Positions 49,453 to 61,400 of a DNA stretch of 64,000 nucleotides are shown here, piece after piece. The notes under the pieces are model-generated. The model worked only from the letters and a program-made list of their open reading frames with translations. It ran no database searches and was not told where the DNA came from. Both the position numbers and the translations under genes were made by a program. Positions within the stretch are counted from its first letter, which is position 1, and every line of letters starts with the position of its first letter. The DNA comes from Hevea brasiliensis (taxonomy: Eukaryota; Streptophyta; Magnoliopsida; Malpighiales; Euphorbiaceae): assembly GCF_030052815.1 (NCBI RefSeq), contig NC_079497.1, forward strand, positions 24,256,258-24,320,257, in the 5' to 3' direction.

Positions 49453-50387
49453 TGGAGTTTTTGGAGAGGGAAAGGCTAAGGTTTTGTGAGAGAAAAAGGG
49501 GATTTGAGGGGTTTTTAAAGGGAAGAAAGCTTAGAGAGGAAGAGTTTCTAAGTGGGGGGAAGTTTAATGGGAGTTATGCAGATTTAAAGGGTCATTATGA
49601 CCCTTAATTTCGCACATTTCATGCCCCAAGTATTGCATCTGTGACATGATACACGGGGTGTGTATCACTACACTGGTCCCGACCATCTACCTAGAATGTC
49701 CCTTCTCTGCCAAGTTAAACGGCCCGTGTAAATTTATTTCGAGGCCCACGTAACTTCCTGCCACTAAGTTACTTTCACTATCCTATTACACGGGCCATGT
49801 AAACGAGAGTCGTGACCCATGTAACTTCCTGTCTAAAAATGGCAATGCTAGCTAAGTTACACGGTCCATGTAAATATGATATAGGGCCTGTGTAACTTTC
49901 TATTTCCCTTAAACTTAGAGCTTCTCTCACCATTATCGAAGCATGCCCTATGTAATGTTACACGGGGTCGCCCCGTGTAAGCTTCTGGAGCTTATGCAAG
50001 TGTGGTTTCATGGTTCTAGAAGATTACACTGGGCGTGTAATGTTTATACACGACTCGTGTAATTATCTAACTCTCCAATTTTCTCTGTATTAGAACTTTA
50101 TGCTGTTACTATGAATATGGATGTAAAAGTTAATAACAGAGCTACTTCCCTAGTTTTATACAATCTCCTATTGTGTGGTTTTGACTCGACGTCTCTTTTC
50201 CTTTATTACAGAATTGAGACTTGGGGTGCCTACAAAATAAAGCATGAACAAATATAAGATAAAGATAAGAGTTAAGATAAAGGAAATTATATAAAAGAAA
50301 ATAAAAATAAAAATAAAAATAGAAATTTAGGGTTGCCTCCCTAGGAGTGCTTGTTTATAGTCTTTAGCTGGACTGTTCCCACACTAT
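49453..50387 (-). other. Ath1 spacer with palindromic motif cluster and Athila-type signature
   Basis: GCACTCCTAGGGAGGCAACC (minus strand, about 50335-50354) is close to the signature that follows pol in Athila elements (remembered pattern). At 49630-50060 there are about eight imperfect copies of a TTACACGGCCCGTGTAA-like palindrome. No open frame. Confidence 0.6.
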
Positions 50388-51572
50388 TCACGGTCTGTCT
50401 GGAGAGGTGCATTTGGCTTCCTTCTCTATGGGTTCTCTTGGGAGGTATGGCTTCAGCCTTTGCCCATTCACTTTGAATGTTCCTGAGGTTTCACTCCAAA
50501 TCTCTGTAGCTCCATGTAGGAAGACTTGCATAACCTTAAAGGGTCCGGACCATCTTGATTTCAGCTTCCCTGGAAAAAGTTTTAACCTAGAGTTGAATAG
50601 CAGGACAAGGTCTCCCTCTTTTATTTCTTTTCTTCCTATGCGTCTGTCATGCCATCTTTTGGTTTTGTCCTTGAAGATTTTGGCATTCTCATACGCATCT
50701 TGTCGGATTTCTTCCAACTCATTGAGTTGTAGGAGTCTTTTTTCACCAGCAACTTTGAGGTCAAAATTCAAGATTTGAATCGCTTTGTAAGCTTTGTGTT
50801 CAAGCTCGACAGGGAGGTGGCATGATTTTTCGTAAACCAATCAAAAGTGTGTTATTTCAATTGGAGTTTTATATGCAGTGCGGTATGCCCACAATGCATC
50901 ATCTAACTTCAAGGATCAGTCCTTCCTTGAGCGGCTTACTATTTTCTCTAGAATTCACTTCAGTTCCCCATTTGAAATTTCTACTTGGCTGCTGGTTTGA
51001 GGATGATTAAGTGTGGCCACCTTATGAGTCACTCCATACTTCTTCTATAGTGTTTCAAATTGTTGGTTGTAGAAGTGACTTCCTCCATTGCTAATTATTG
51101 CTTGTGGTGTGCCAAATCTTGTAAAGATGTTCTTCTTAAGGAACTCTATGACTACTGTAGCATCGTTGGTTAGTGTGGCCATTGCTTCTACACATTTTGA
51201 CACATAATCAACACCAACCAAAATATATTTATTTCCAAAGGAAGAGGGGAATGGGCCCATGAAGTCTATCCCCCATACATCAAATAGCTCTACCACAAGT
51301 ATACCATGCAATGGCATTTCATTCCTTCTGGAAATGTTACCTGTTCTTTGGCATTGATCACAAGCTAGCACAAAGGATCTCACATCCTTAAATAGATTAG
51401 GCCAGTAAAATCTAGCTTGCAAAATTTTAGCTGCTGTTTTTGTGGTGCCAAAGTATCCTCCATATAGTGATGAACGACAGTGTTGGAGAATCCTCTCTAT
51501 ATCCTCCTCTGGTATGCATCGTCTTATTAGCCAGCCATTGCATCTCTTGTATAACAGAGGTTCCTCCCATGC
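50388..51572 (-). pseudogene. Ath1 integrase, broken and cut by Gyp3
   Basis: Minus strand. The frame begins inside Gyp3's border ([18 protein letters not shown]), passes the zinc region ending [11 protein letters not shown] (about 51350), and enters the core with GIDFMGPFP. The second catalytic Asp is Asn (IISNGGSHF, about 51070); the Glu region (QVEISN) remains. The C-terminal domain (50840-50388: [19 protein letters not shown], then SRWSGPF) is typical of Athila/Tat integrases. Stops near 51044, 50935 and 50900 fit CGA-to-TGA or TGG-to-TGA changes. No frameshift is seen in this part. Confidence 0.88.
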
Positions 51573-54500
51573 TGTAACACTCCTATTTGCATAGCTTGGT
51601 ATATTTCACTATTCTAGTGATGGGTGTCGGTCAGGATAATTAAGGGGATTAGAACCATGTCTAAGACAACTAGATAAGCCCTGAACACAAATAATTAGTA
51701 ATTGTCAATTAGTTAAGTATAAATAAAAAAAAATAGAACATAAGAAGTTAAATGAGCCAAGACTCACAGCGATAGGTGACCTTCTCGGGAAGGACTACGA
51801 AGTCAATTTAAACCTAAATTTTGAACCGTAAAATGTGACGCTGCGATCCTTAGGACTATTGCGAACACAGTGGAAAAGAGAAAATCACAAAAAAGAAATG
51901 TTCAGCCTGTCAAATAATTAGGTCAGGGATCCAAAAGAAATATTGAATTATTTACAAACCAGGTCGAACCGGCGAGGGGCAATTTGGTCAATTGACCCCT
52001 AGAGCTGACTCCTGACCTAACTGTCAAATAAAATCGGAGAAAAGAAAATTTCAAAATTGGAAATTAAATTAAAGAACTAAAGAAAAATAAATGAAAAAAA
52101 AAAAGAGAAAAAGAAAAAGTGAAAAAAAAGTGATTACATCATGCATGACATCATGCATGATGCAATAAACATTATAATTAAAAATTTAAATTTTTGGATA
52201 ATTTTTGGTCTTACTAAAGGTTAAATATTTAGAAAAATAAAATAAAAAAAAAGTCCTTCACCTTCTTCAAATTGCCGTGACCCATCTCTCTCACCTCTCC
52301 CTCACCAAATCCTCCATGGAAGCTCACTTTTGAGCTTGAAGACAACAAAATCCCACCATAGAAACTTCATTTACCATAACTAAACTTTATTTGGGCAACT
52401 AGAAAAGAAAGTTCAAGGAGAAAGAAAGAAGAAAGGAAGAAGTTTGAAGGGGAAAAAATTCTGCATAAAGGTTAGTAATCTAAACTTGAAGTTCTAGCTG
52501 AATTAATTGTGTTTATAGTTGAATAAACCTAGAAATATACTTAAAATGAAATGAAAACAACTTTGGAGGACTATATGTGAATTTTGGCTAGCCATAGATG
52601 TATGAGAATATGATGTGTTTTAATGAATTAAAAGTGTATGTAAGCTTGAATGAGTTGAGAAATGGTGTCGGTATGCTTGGAATCAATTAAATGTAACAAA
52701 TCAAGTGAATTAGGGTTTGAACCTAGGGTTTTGGAAGACAAAAATTGGGGAATTGGTCAAATGGTGTGTTTGACCTTGTTTGAGCTGAAAAATGGTCATG
52801 TATGACCAATTGTGGTATGTTGGAAGTATTGGAATCAAGTGGAAATTCAGATTGGTTATGGGCATTCTGCAAGCAGCAGGACCAAGGTCCCTTTTAGGGA
52901 CCAAAACTGAAAATTTACTAACCCAATTGGTGTGAGGCCAATTGAGAATGAAACTAGACACAAAATGACACATTTTTTATTCAGGAATCATGCCCAGAAA
53001 GTGACCATAACATAGTGAACAAATTGGCCAAATCCGGAATTGAGTGTTCTGCCTTGTATTTGGCCATAACTTGGGCTAGGCAGGTCCAAATGACCTGAAA
53101 TTTTACCAGTAGAAAGATGAAAGATAGACCTACAACTTTCATGCAGAACACAAACCCAAATTATGCCCTTAACTAAGTTATTTAGCCACCCAAATTTAGT
53201 GACCTAAAACTGCCAGAACTAGTTTTGGTGCCCAGAAAATCTGGGTTAGGCCAATCTGGCCAGTCATGTTCAAATGGCTATAACATGAGCTACAAAACTC
53301 CAATTGGAGTGATTCAATAAAGGAAATAAAGTTAAGACAACAAGGAACAATTTCTATGAAGAAAACTTGGCCAAATTCTAACAGTAATATGACCAATAGA
53401 ACAGTGCGAAATAGGTTACCAAAACTGAAAATTTAAAATTTTGCCTAAAAGACTTAAGATTGGAGAAAATGACCAAAACCAACAAGTTAGGTAACCAAAA
53501 TGTGATATGTGGGTATAATTGGATTTCCCATACCTTTTAAGTATAAGGAAGTCAATATTTTAACTTGAATAGTATCATGAATAGTAACCTCAATATGAAA
53601 ATTTTCAAGAATGTAAGTTTAAGCATATTTGGGCTAGAATTGAACATATATGAATTAATTTTTAGAATTATTGTGAGGCAAAGATACTGAGACACTATAA
53701 ATTTTGTGTTTTAGCTGAAAAAGACCCGGAAGGTCTAAGGGACTGAGTAAAGGCCTAGAGGCGACTCACGTTAGGTTTGTGCACAATAACTTTTCACTTT
53801 CTATTTGCTATTAGAAAATTTATTTGAATACATTTTGGAGCAATTTATCCTAAACAATGCTTTGAGAAATACTGTGTTGCCTATTTTGTAAATGGAAATT
53901 TGAAATGAAAATTGATTAATGTTTTATATGAAATGTTTGAATAACTGGATTTAAATTATTTTTTTTATTCACACTTGGATGGCAATATCACTATGTTCCT
54001 CCTCCATTTATGGAGTGAGTTTGACTATACTCCTCCCTCTTTAGCTTCCCAGTTAGGAGATGAGTTTGGATGAGTACTCATTAGCTAGTTAGCCACCTCC
54101 CTCATTGATTTCGATTAGTAGGGTGAGTTTGCCTTGTCGTGGTGTACAACACGGCACATTTGGAAATTTTGTGTCATGGCCTAAGTTGTGTTATTGATTG
54201 GCAACACTATGATTATTAAATTGTTTGATGAAATTGTGTTATATTAAGCCTTGAAAATTATGATTTGATATAATTGTGATTTGAAAAATTGTGAAATGTG
54301 ATTGTAAGATTTTTGAATTATGAATTATTCATAAATGTTTTATATTATGCATTTTGTATTTTATTGTGCACCACTGAGTATTTTTATACTCAGCGATAGC
54401 TTTCTTTGCTGTCGCAGATAGAGACAAGAAAAAAGTAGTAGAGTGAGCTACTGATTTTTGGTACTATACGGAGGCTTTTGTGCGGGTATTTAGTTATACC

Positions 54501-55059
54501 CTTGTAGTTTATTTTGATGTAAATAGTTTAATGTCATATGTATTAATGTAAAGTTGAGCAGTTGTACAGTAAATTGTAATAATGCTATTTTGGATTTTCT
54601 TTTTGTAAATTAAGATCTGTATTTGTAAATTAAGTACTATATGCAATGTGAATGAATTTGTGAAGTATTTTGAGATGACAAATTTTTGGTTGAGTTGTGG
54701 AATTAAATTGAATTGTATTGACTTGAGTTGATTTGGGTTGGGAGTTGTGGAAACAATTATTGGAAGTATTTTTTTTACAGGTTTTTGAAGAACTATTTTC
54801 TCAAAATACAAACGGCACTCTGCCGAAATTTTTCCAAAATTTGCAGACAAATAAAAATGGACAAAATTTTTTACTAGTTTTGAAACTTTAATTAAATGTT
54901 TTTAATTCTTACTAAAATGGTCACCACTTTCAAAAAGTAAGAAAATGGTTTTAAAATCCCTTGTAAGGTACTTAATGAATTATCGGTAGGTGAAGTTTGG
55001 TAGTTCATTAGGTATTCTATGGGATCATATTGTGCCTTACAGAGGGGTAAGGTGTAACA
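51573..55059 (+). repeat. Gyp3 5' LTR, 3487 bp
   Basis: Starts TGTAACACTCC and ends GGTGTAACA (TGACA expected, one G-to-A change). Contains GGGGCAATTTGGTCAATT near 51977, modules at about 53062-53175 and 53275-53360, CAGGTCCAAATGACCTG at 53081-53097 and paired hairpins at 54374-54415. A poly-A rich patch lies at 52080-52130. Confidence 0.9.
54374..54415 (+). other. Paired LTR hairpins, Gyp3 copy
   Basis: Hairpin 1: CTGAGTAT-TTTT-ATACTCAG (54374-54393), a perfect 8-bp stem. Hairpin 2: GCGATAGC (54393-54400) with GCTGTCGC (54408-54415), an 8-bp stem with one T-G wobble. Confidence 0.65.
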
Positions 55060-55510
55060 TTGTCACACCCTATCCCTTATAAGGCACGACATGTTCCCGT
55101 AACATACCTAATGAATTACCAAACTCCACCTATAGATAACCCATTAGTTATGCTACAAAGAATTTTAAAACAAATCATAACTTTTTATCTTATCAATTCT
55201 TTTGCGGAAAACTGCATGAGAATAGTTAAAATTCATGTAAACATTCATTGGAAATAATGATAGACTAAATATTACAAAAGTTACATTTTCATAAGTCTCA
55301 AAGTAAAATACAAAATAGTTACAAACTCAAAATGAGATAGCAATGCAATGCCTTTAAATACAAACTGCTCAATATCTGTACATCCATATATATAGGTACA
55401 AAATACATCCAAAGGAATCACAAGGGTATACCTAACGTAAATACCCACAAACAATACCAAAATGTTGCTTTCAAGTCTCTCACTCGGTAGCCTTCTCCTT
55501 TCCCTTACCT

Positions 55511-55550
55511 GCGACAGCATAAAGAAGCTATCGCTGAGTATATCACTCAG
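55511..55550 (-). other. Paired LTR hairpins, GypS1 copy
   Basis: On the minus strand hairpin 1 is CTGAGTG-ATA-TACTCAG (G-T wobble at the top) and hairpin 2 is GCGATAGC with GCTGTCGC, in the same order and spacing as in Gyp1 and Gyp3. Confidence 0.6.
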
Positions 55551-56639
55551 TGGTGCACAACTAAAATTTCAAAACTTAAGGTAAAAACACAATTTGTCAA
55601 AACATAACAAATCACATCCTTCTTAAGCCTGAAAACATCACAATAGTTCTAAGTTCATAAGAACCATTTATTGGAATAACATTTCAAATGAGAAATCACA
55701 TTTCATAAATCACAATTCACAAAGCATTAGTGTTGCCAACATCAACACACAGTTTAGGCCATGACACAAAATTTCACGATCAGTGCCGTGTTGTACACCA
55801 CGACAAAGCAATCTCAACCTCACTAACCATTATTAATGAGGGAAGGGCTAGCTAGCTAATGAGTACTCATGTAGTCTTACCCCACTAACCATTATTAATG
55901 GGAGACATAATCAGTATCAATTACAAAACCCCAAGTATCCAATACTACTGGGGAGTTTCGAAAGGGACTGTCATGCTAACTGTGGTTTCAAAACAGTTTT
56001 CAAAATTTTCCATTCAACAATCACATTTATAAACTAATAAACATATTTAAATGCATCATAATATCTAAATAAAGGTGGCAACATCTAAATTTTTTAAATG
56101 CAAGAGAAAAACCATATTTCAGTCAAAGTAAACTTGTTCAAAGCAAACTCATTCAATTTAACACATTCCAAGCAATTTACAAGTTTAAAAACAAAGAAAA
56201 TGTTGGTTGTGCACAAACCTTCAATAATTCTCCTTCCTTGTTACCTACTTCTCCTTGTCCGTTCCAACTTCTTTTTCTACTGAAAATACACAAATAGAAT
56301 ACCTCAATACCAATCTCAATTGCTACCAAGAACTCATTACATGCATGTCTAATGGATCCCAAGTTAGCTTTGAAAATTTTAGAATATTTTGGTTTTGGGA
56401 CAGCTTGGTGCCCAATCTTTGAACCCAATTTGTACCTAGTTTCGATCATAATTTGATGAGGTGTTCTTCATGAAAATTGTTCATTTAGGTCTTAAATTTA
56501 TTTTCCTTTTTGAATCACCTAATTCAGAGCTGTGTAGCTCAAGTTATGCCCAAAACACCATTATTGTTCACGTTACTGTTCATGCTGCAGCTTTTGTTCT
56601 GGCAGATTTATCGATCCAACTTCGTTCAGCAATTTGACC

Positions 56640-56965
56640 AAGTTAAGTCCATAATTTGGTCTAATGTTCTTCATATGAAATGTTCTAATATATCTTAGGT
56701 TTCCACGGTTTAAGAATCGCCTAAATCGGAGTTTTCTAGAGAGAGTTATAGCCTTGCAAAATTTACTGTTTATTTGGTCAATTTTAGGTGCCCAGATTCT
56801 GACAGATTCAGTGACCCGAATTTGTTTCGCAATTTGATTGAGTTAAGTTCATAATTTGGCCTAACATTCTTCATATGAAATATTCTACTATGTCTTAGGT
56901 TTCCATCGGTTTAAGAATCGCCTAAATTGGAGTTTTCTAGAGAGAGTTATAGCCATTGAAACTTT
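56640..56965 (-). repeat. Duplicated ~200-bp unit in GypS1
   Basis: Two direct copies about 202 bp apart (start AGTTAAGTCCATAATTTGG near 56640 and AGTTAAGTTCATAATTTGG near 56842). Both end in TAGAGAGAGTTATAGCC. They are degenerate forms of the module seen in the other chromovirus LTRs. Confidence 0.75.
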
Positions 56966-57821
56966 ACTGCTCATATGGCAATTCTGCAGTTTTGCAGATT
57001 CAGTAACTCAACTTTGCTCAAGAATTTGATTGGGTTAATGGCATAATTTGGGTTTGTGTTCTTCATGAAAGTTTTATTTCTATATCTCATCTAACTACTG
57101 GTAAAATTTCAGGTCATTTTGACCTGCCTAGCTTGAGTTATGACCCAAACACGATTACTGTTCATGTGTACTATTCATACTGTAGTTTTTCAAGTTTGGT
57201 CAGTTTGTTCACTAGGTTTTAGTCACTTTTCTGGCATGTTTCCTGAATGAAAATTGTGTCATTTAGTGCCTATTTTCAGTCCCAATTGGTCCCATACCAA
57301 TTAGACTTGTAAAATTTCATTTTTGGTCCCTCAAAATTGACTTTTGGTCATGCTTCATACCCAATCCGAATTTGGCTTTGATTTAAACACTTCTAACACA
57401 CTTAATTAGGTCACAAGTGACCATTTCTTCCCTTAAACTATGTCAAAGACATCATTTAGCACTTCTTCACATTTTTGGTCTCTAAACCCTAATGTTCAAA
57501 ACCCTAATTTTTCTCCCATTTAGCCAAAACCCTAGTTTATGTTCCATATATGTTTTCTTTCATTTTCTTATGAAATTTCATCATAAATTAACTTCATTCC
57601 AAGCTTATACAACTAATCTAACATGAAAAGAAAATTACCTCTTGTTGATTTCTTTTCAACTTCACTTTTCTTCCAATTCTTGTTCTCCTTGCTTTTAACC
57701 TCTCAATCAAAGATCTCTTTGATATTTTCTTTTAGTGGGCTATGGAATTTATGAAGGGAATTTAAGGGAATTAAAACTTGGGAGGGGAAATCAATGAGGG
57801 GAAGAAGTGAAAGAAGAAGAG

Positions 57822-57828
<7 letters not shown>

Positions 57829-57876
<48 letters not shown>

Positions 57877-57940
57877 AAGAGAGAGGAGAGGGTGGTGACC
57901 TTTTATGAAAAAAAAAAGAAATGAAGAAGACATTTGTCTT

Positions 57941-57971
<31 letters not shown>
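57829..57971. repeat. GA and TA microsatellites at the GypS1 core promoter
   Basis: A GA run at about 57829-57870 and a TA run at about 57943-57971. On the minus strand the TA run stands directly before AGAAGACAAATG, the place of the TATA box in Gyp1. Confidence 0.85.
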
Positions 57972-57975
<4 letters not shown>

Positions 57976-58445
57976 CCCCAAAATTAGCTTATTAAAATTA
58001 CAAATTTTAATTGTGTCATAAGGATAATTAAACTTAAATTTTTATTCCCTTTTTTTTTTACATTTACACTTAATTTTTTTCATTTAATTAAACAATTAAA
58101 TTTAACTATCAAAAGCCTAGAAGTCTTTCATTTTAATTTTGTCATAATGGAAATGAAAGTTTAAGTTTTCATTTCTTAAATTTTCCCCTACATATATTTT
58201 TTCACTTGAATTTTTCTTCAATTTTTACCCCATAATTCAATTCATTAATTTCATTTAATTTAATTGGCATTTTGGTCAAAAGTCAACTCTTGAGGTGAAT
58301 TGACCAAAATGCCCCTCATCGGGTCATAATCCTTCTTTTTATAATACCCGATGAGTCCTTAGCTTTTTTGTTCACTAGAATTTTTATTGTGTCTATCTCA
58401 ATTAATTTTCTATTTATTTTTGGTCCTCATGGTGTCTTTGAATAG

Positions 58446-61400
58446 TGTAACACCCCTAAGTTCGGTAGTGCGTTCACTGCTCCAGTTGACCAAGTCTTCT
58501 GGACAATTAGGATGCCTAGAACCACACTTCAATGAGAGTGAGGAGACATAAAATAATGAAATACAAGAAAAGAAAGTACAAGAAAAACAAAGGAAAAATG
58601 ATAGCAAAGAAATGTGATCAAGTTAAACGAGCCGGGAAACCTAGCGATGGGTGATCAAGATCGAAGTCACGCGTGAACCGTTGATCTGCCTCGGATCATG
58701 GAACCCTGGAAAACATTTTTAGGACTTAAATAGAACCTTATTGAAGAACAAATATCATTAGAAAGATCAAAGAAAAATTAAATAATTAGTACAAAGAAAA
58801 GTGAGAAATCGAAAAACAGACAAAATACGGTGTTACCGAAAAATCGGGAATGCAACCCGAACAGGGGCATTATGGTCATTTGACATCCCGAAGTGTCTTT
58901 TGACCTAAATGTCCATTAAAAATAAATAGTGTTACACTTAGAAAATAAAAGGAAAAATTAATTTAGTGGTACCTAAAGTAAATAGCTAAAATCATTGGTT
59001 AAATGTGGAATAAATGAACAATTACCTTATTATATGATTTAAACTTTGTTAGTGGACCACTAAAGATTTAATTAAACATAAAAAGGTGCTGATGCAAGTC
59101 CACTAACCAGCTGAACTTCATCTTCCTCAAAGTTATCTCAACATTGCCGTGAATGAAGGTGAGAGGAAACACCATAGCCGTTTTTCATGCAAGCTCATCT
59201 AACCACTCATTTCACTTCTAATCACTTGAGTTCCTTCATAAAACTTTGTCTACACATCACAAGGAAGATATTGATACCAAATTTGAGAAGTTTGGTGAAG
59301 GTTTAGCAAGATACAATCAAAGGTAAGTTTACATTTTTGAGAATTCCTTTGTTAAGTTTTGTGTGCATGTTATGGGTATTGGTTTTGTGAAGGAAAATTT
59401 TGAGTTTGAAGAGTTATTGTTGTTTTCATTTTGGACAGCCATGGAGTCACGTTTTTGATGAGATAATTGTGCATATAATTGATGAGAAATAATGTTGATC
59501 ATGGTGATTTAATATCCTAGTGAATTACTTCATGTTTATATGGTGATTTTGGCACTTGAATGAGAATTGATGAATTGTAGGGCAATGTGGTGTTGAAGAA
59601 GGTTTGAGGCAGCTTGGGGACACTTGAATAATTGTATGTGTTCATGGAAGTGTAGGCAGAATATTGACCTAAAAGGATTGATGGATATGTATGGAGATTG
59701 ATATTGTAAAGTGTATGTAAGATTTGTAATGGTTAGGTGTGTATGTAATGGTATTTAGAACTTGTAAATGTGAATTATATTTGGTGTGTTGAGGGTAATT
59801 GTAATCTGCCCAAAGTAATGTTAGTGTAAAGTAAAATATGCTTTTGGTAATGTACCAAAACAGATTGGTAGGGAAGTAAACAAATTGCAAGTTAAATATG
59901 TGTTTGAATTGGAGTTTGAAAGGCATATAGAGGGCAGTGTGCAAATAGACCAATAAGTTTAAATATGTAACCTCAATTGGTATGAGACCAATTGGAGGTG
60001 AAACTAGGCACAAAATGTGCCAACTTTCATTGAGAAAATATACCAAAATTCTGCTTGCATGGTGACCTAAGAAAATGACCAATTCGGATTAGGTGCAATT
60101 AGGACCTGAAAAATGACCAATTGGGCAGCAGTGAGTGTTTAGTCCATAACTCACTCAAAACAGGTCCAATTGACCTGAAATTTTAACCATGAATAGCTAT
60201 GACCCATACCTACAAGTCTTATGAAGACACCAAAACCCAGAAATGACCAGAAGCAAGTCAAAAAGCTTGCACAAGTTCGGGTCCAAAAACTGGCCGAACC
60301 AGAGTTGACCAAATTGACCTAAAATTGACCTAAATTGGTACCATTTGACCAGCAATAGTATAATGACCATAACTTGGTCTACTTAACTCGGATTGACCTG
60401 AAATTTTGCCCCGCGTGCAATAAGACCTAGATCTACAAGTTTGTAGTTTTGACCGAAACCCGAAATCCAGCAGGTTGCATTAAAATGCACTAAACAAGGA
60501 AACGAGTTTGGCAAAATGTACCAAACCTAAAACCCTATCGAATGTGACATATTAACGACACTAAAACCTAATTTACCTAAAACGCAACGAGGGTCGGTAT
60601 ATTAGGTGATTAAGTGAATAATTGAGTTCAGTGCATTATTTACCAAACACCATCAATAGAGACAGTTTAATTTAGCACTGAAACACTTCAAATTGTGTTT
60701 CTCAGTTAACAAGGACTCAACAAAAGGGAAGGAAACACTGAATCCAGACCAGGGGGACAGTCATCAGAGGTTTGTGCACAACAACTGTTTCTTTTGAATT
60801 ATTTTCAATTGAAATAAATATTGACCATTTGTATATCATTGTTTTAAATTGTGAAAATGTGTTTGATGGACACTTATTGATTGAAAAATATTGTGAATGG
60901 TTTGAAACTGTGAAAAATTGTTTGAATGACATTGATGGATACTTATTGATTAAAAAGCATTGGAAATGGTTTGAAACCACAGCTATCATGTATATTGATT
61001 GTATTCCTCATTAGCTTGTCTAGTGGGACGAATTGAATTCCCTGTCTGGCTGAAGTGTTGAGGTGTGTGCCTGTTGAGGACGAATTGGATGAGTACTCAT
61101 ATTTTGCTACCTAGCCATGTTATTCCTCATTAGTCATCGACTTTTGGGACGAATCGAATACCTCATTAGCCATTGGCTTTTGGGACGAATTGAACTATGG
61201 ATCATGATTAAGCTGTGTGTGATTTATTGATGTGTATTATGAGATTGTGAAATGGATTTAAACCCTCATTGACATATGCTGTCTTTTGAATTCAAACATG
61301 ATCTGACTTATGGAAAATTATTGTGATATTGATAAATGGAGTTTAAATTCTTGTTGACATTTATTGTCTTGAATTTAACTATGGTTTTAAGTATCCACTA

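Larger units (their letters stand above)
12282..51572 (-). mobile_element. Ath1: Athila-like Ty3/gypsy element, minus strand, split and 5'-truncated
   Basis: Read on the minus strand: integrase (51572 to 50388), a spacer with the Athila-type motif near 50330, an Athila ORF-1-like env-position frame (49452 to about 48300), an untranslated stretch, then one LTR made of 46620-45450 joined to 12704-12282. The LTR is split by Cop1. The integrase frame runs right up to 51572, where Gyp3 interrupts it, so RT, protease, gag and the 5' LTR should lie beyond Gyp3 if they survive. It is the outermost host of both nests. All coding parts contain stops. Confidence 0.75.
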
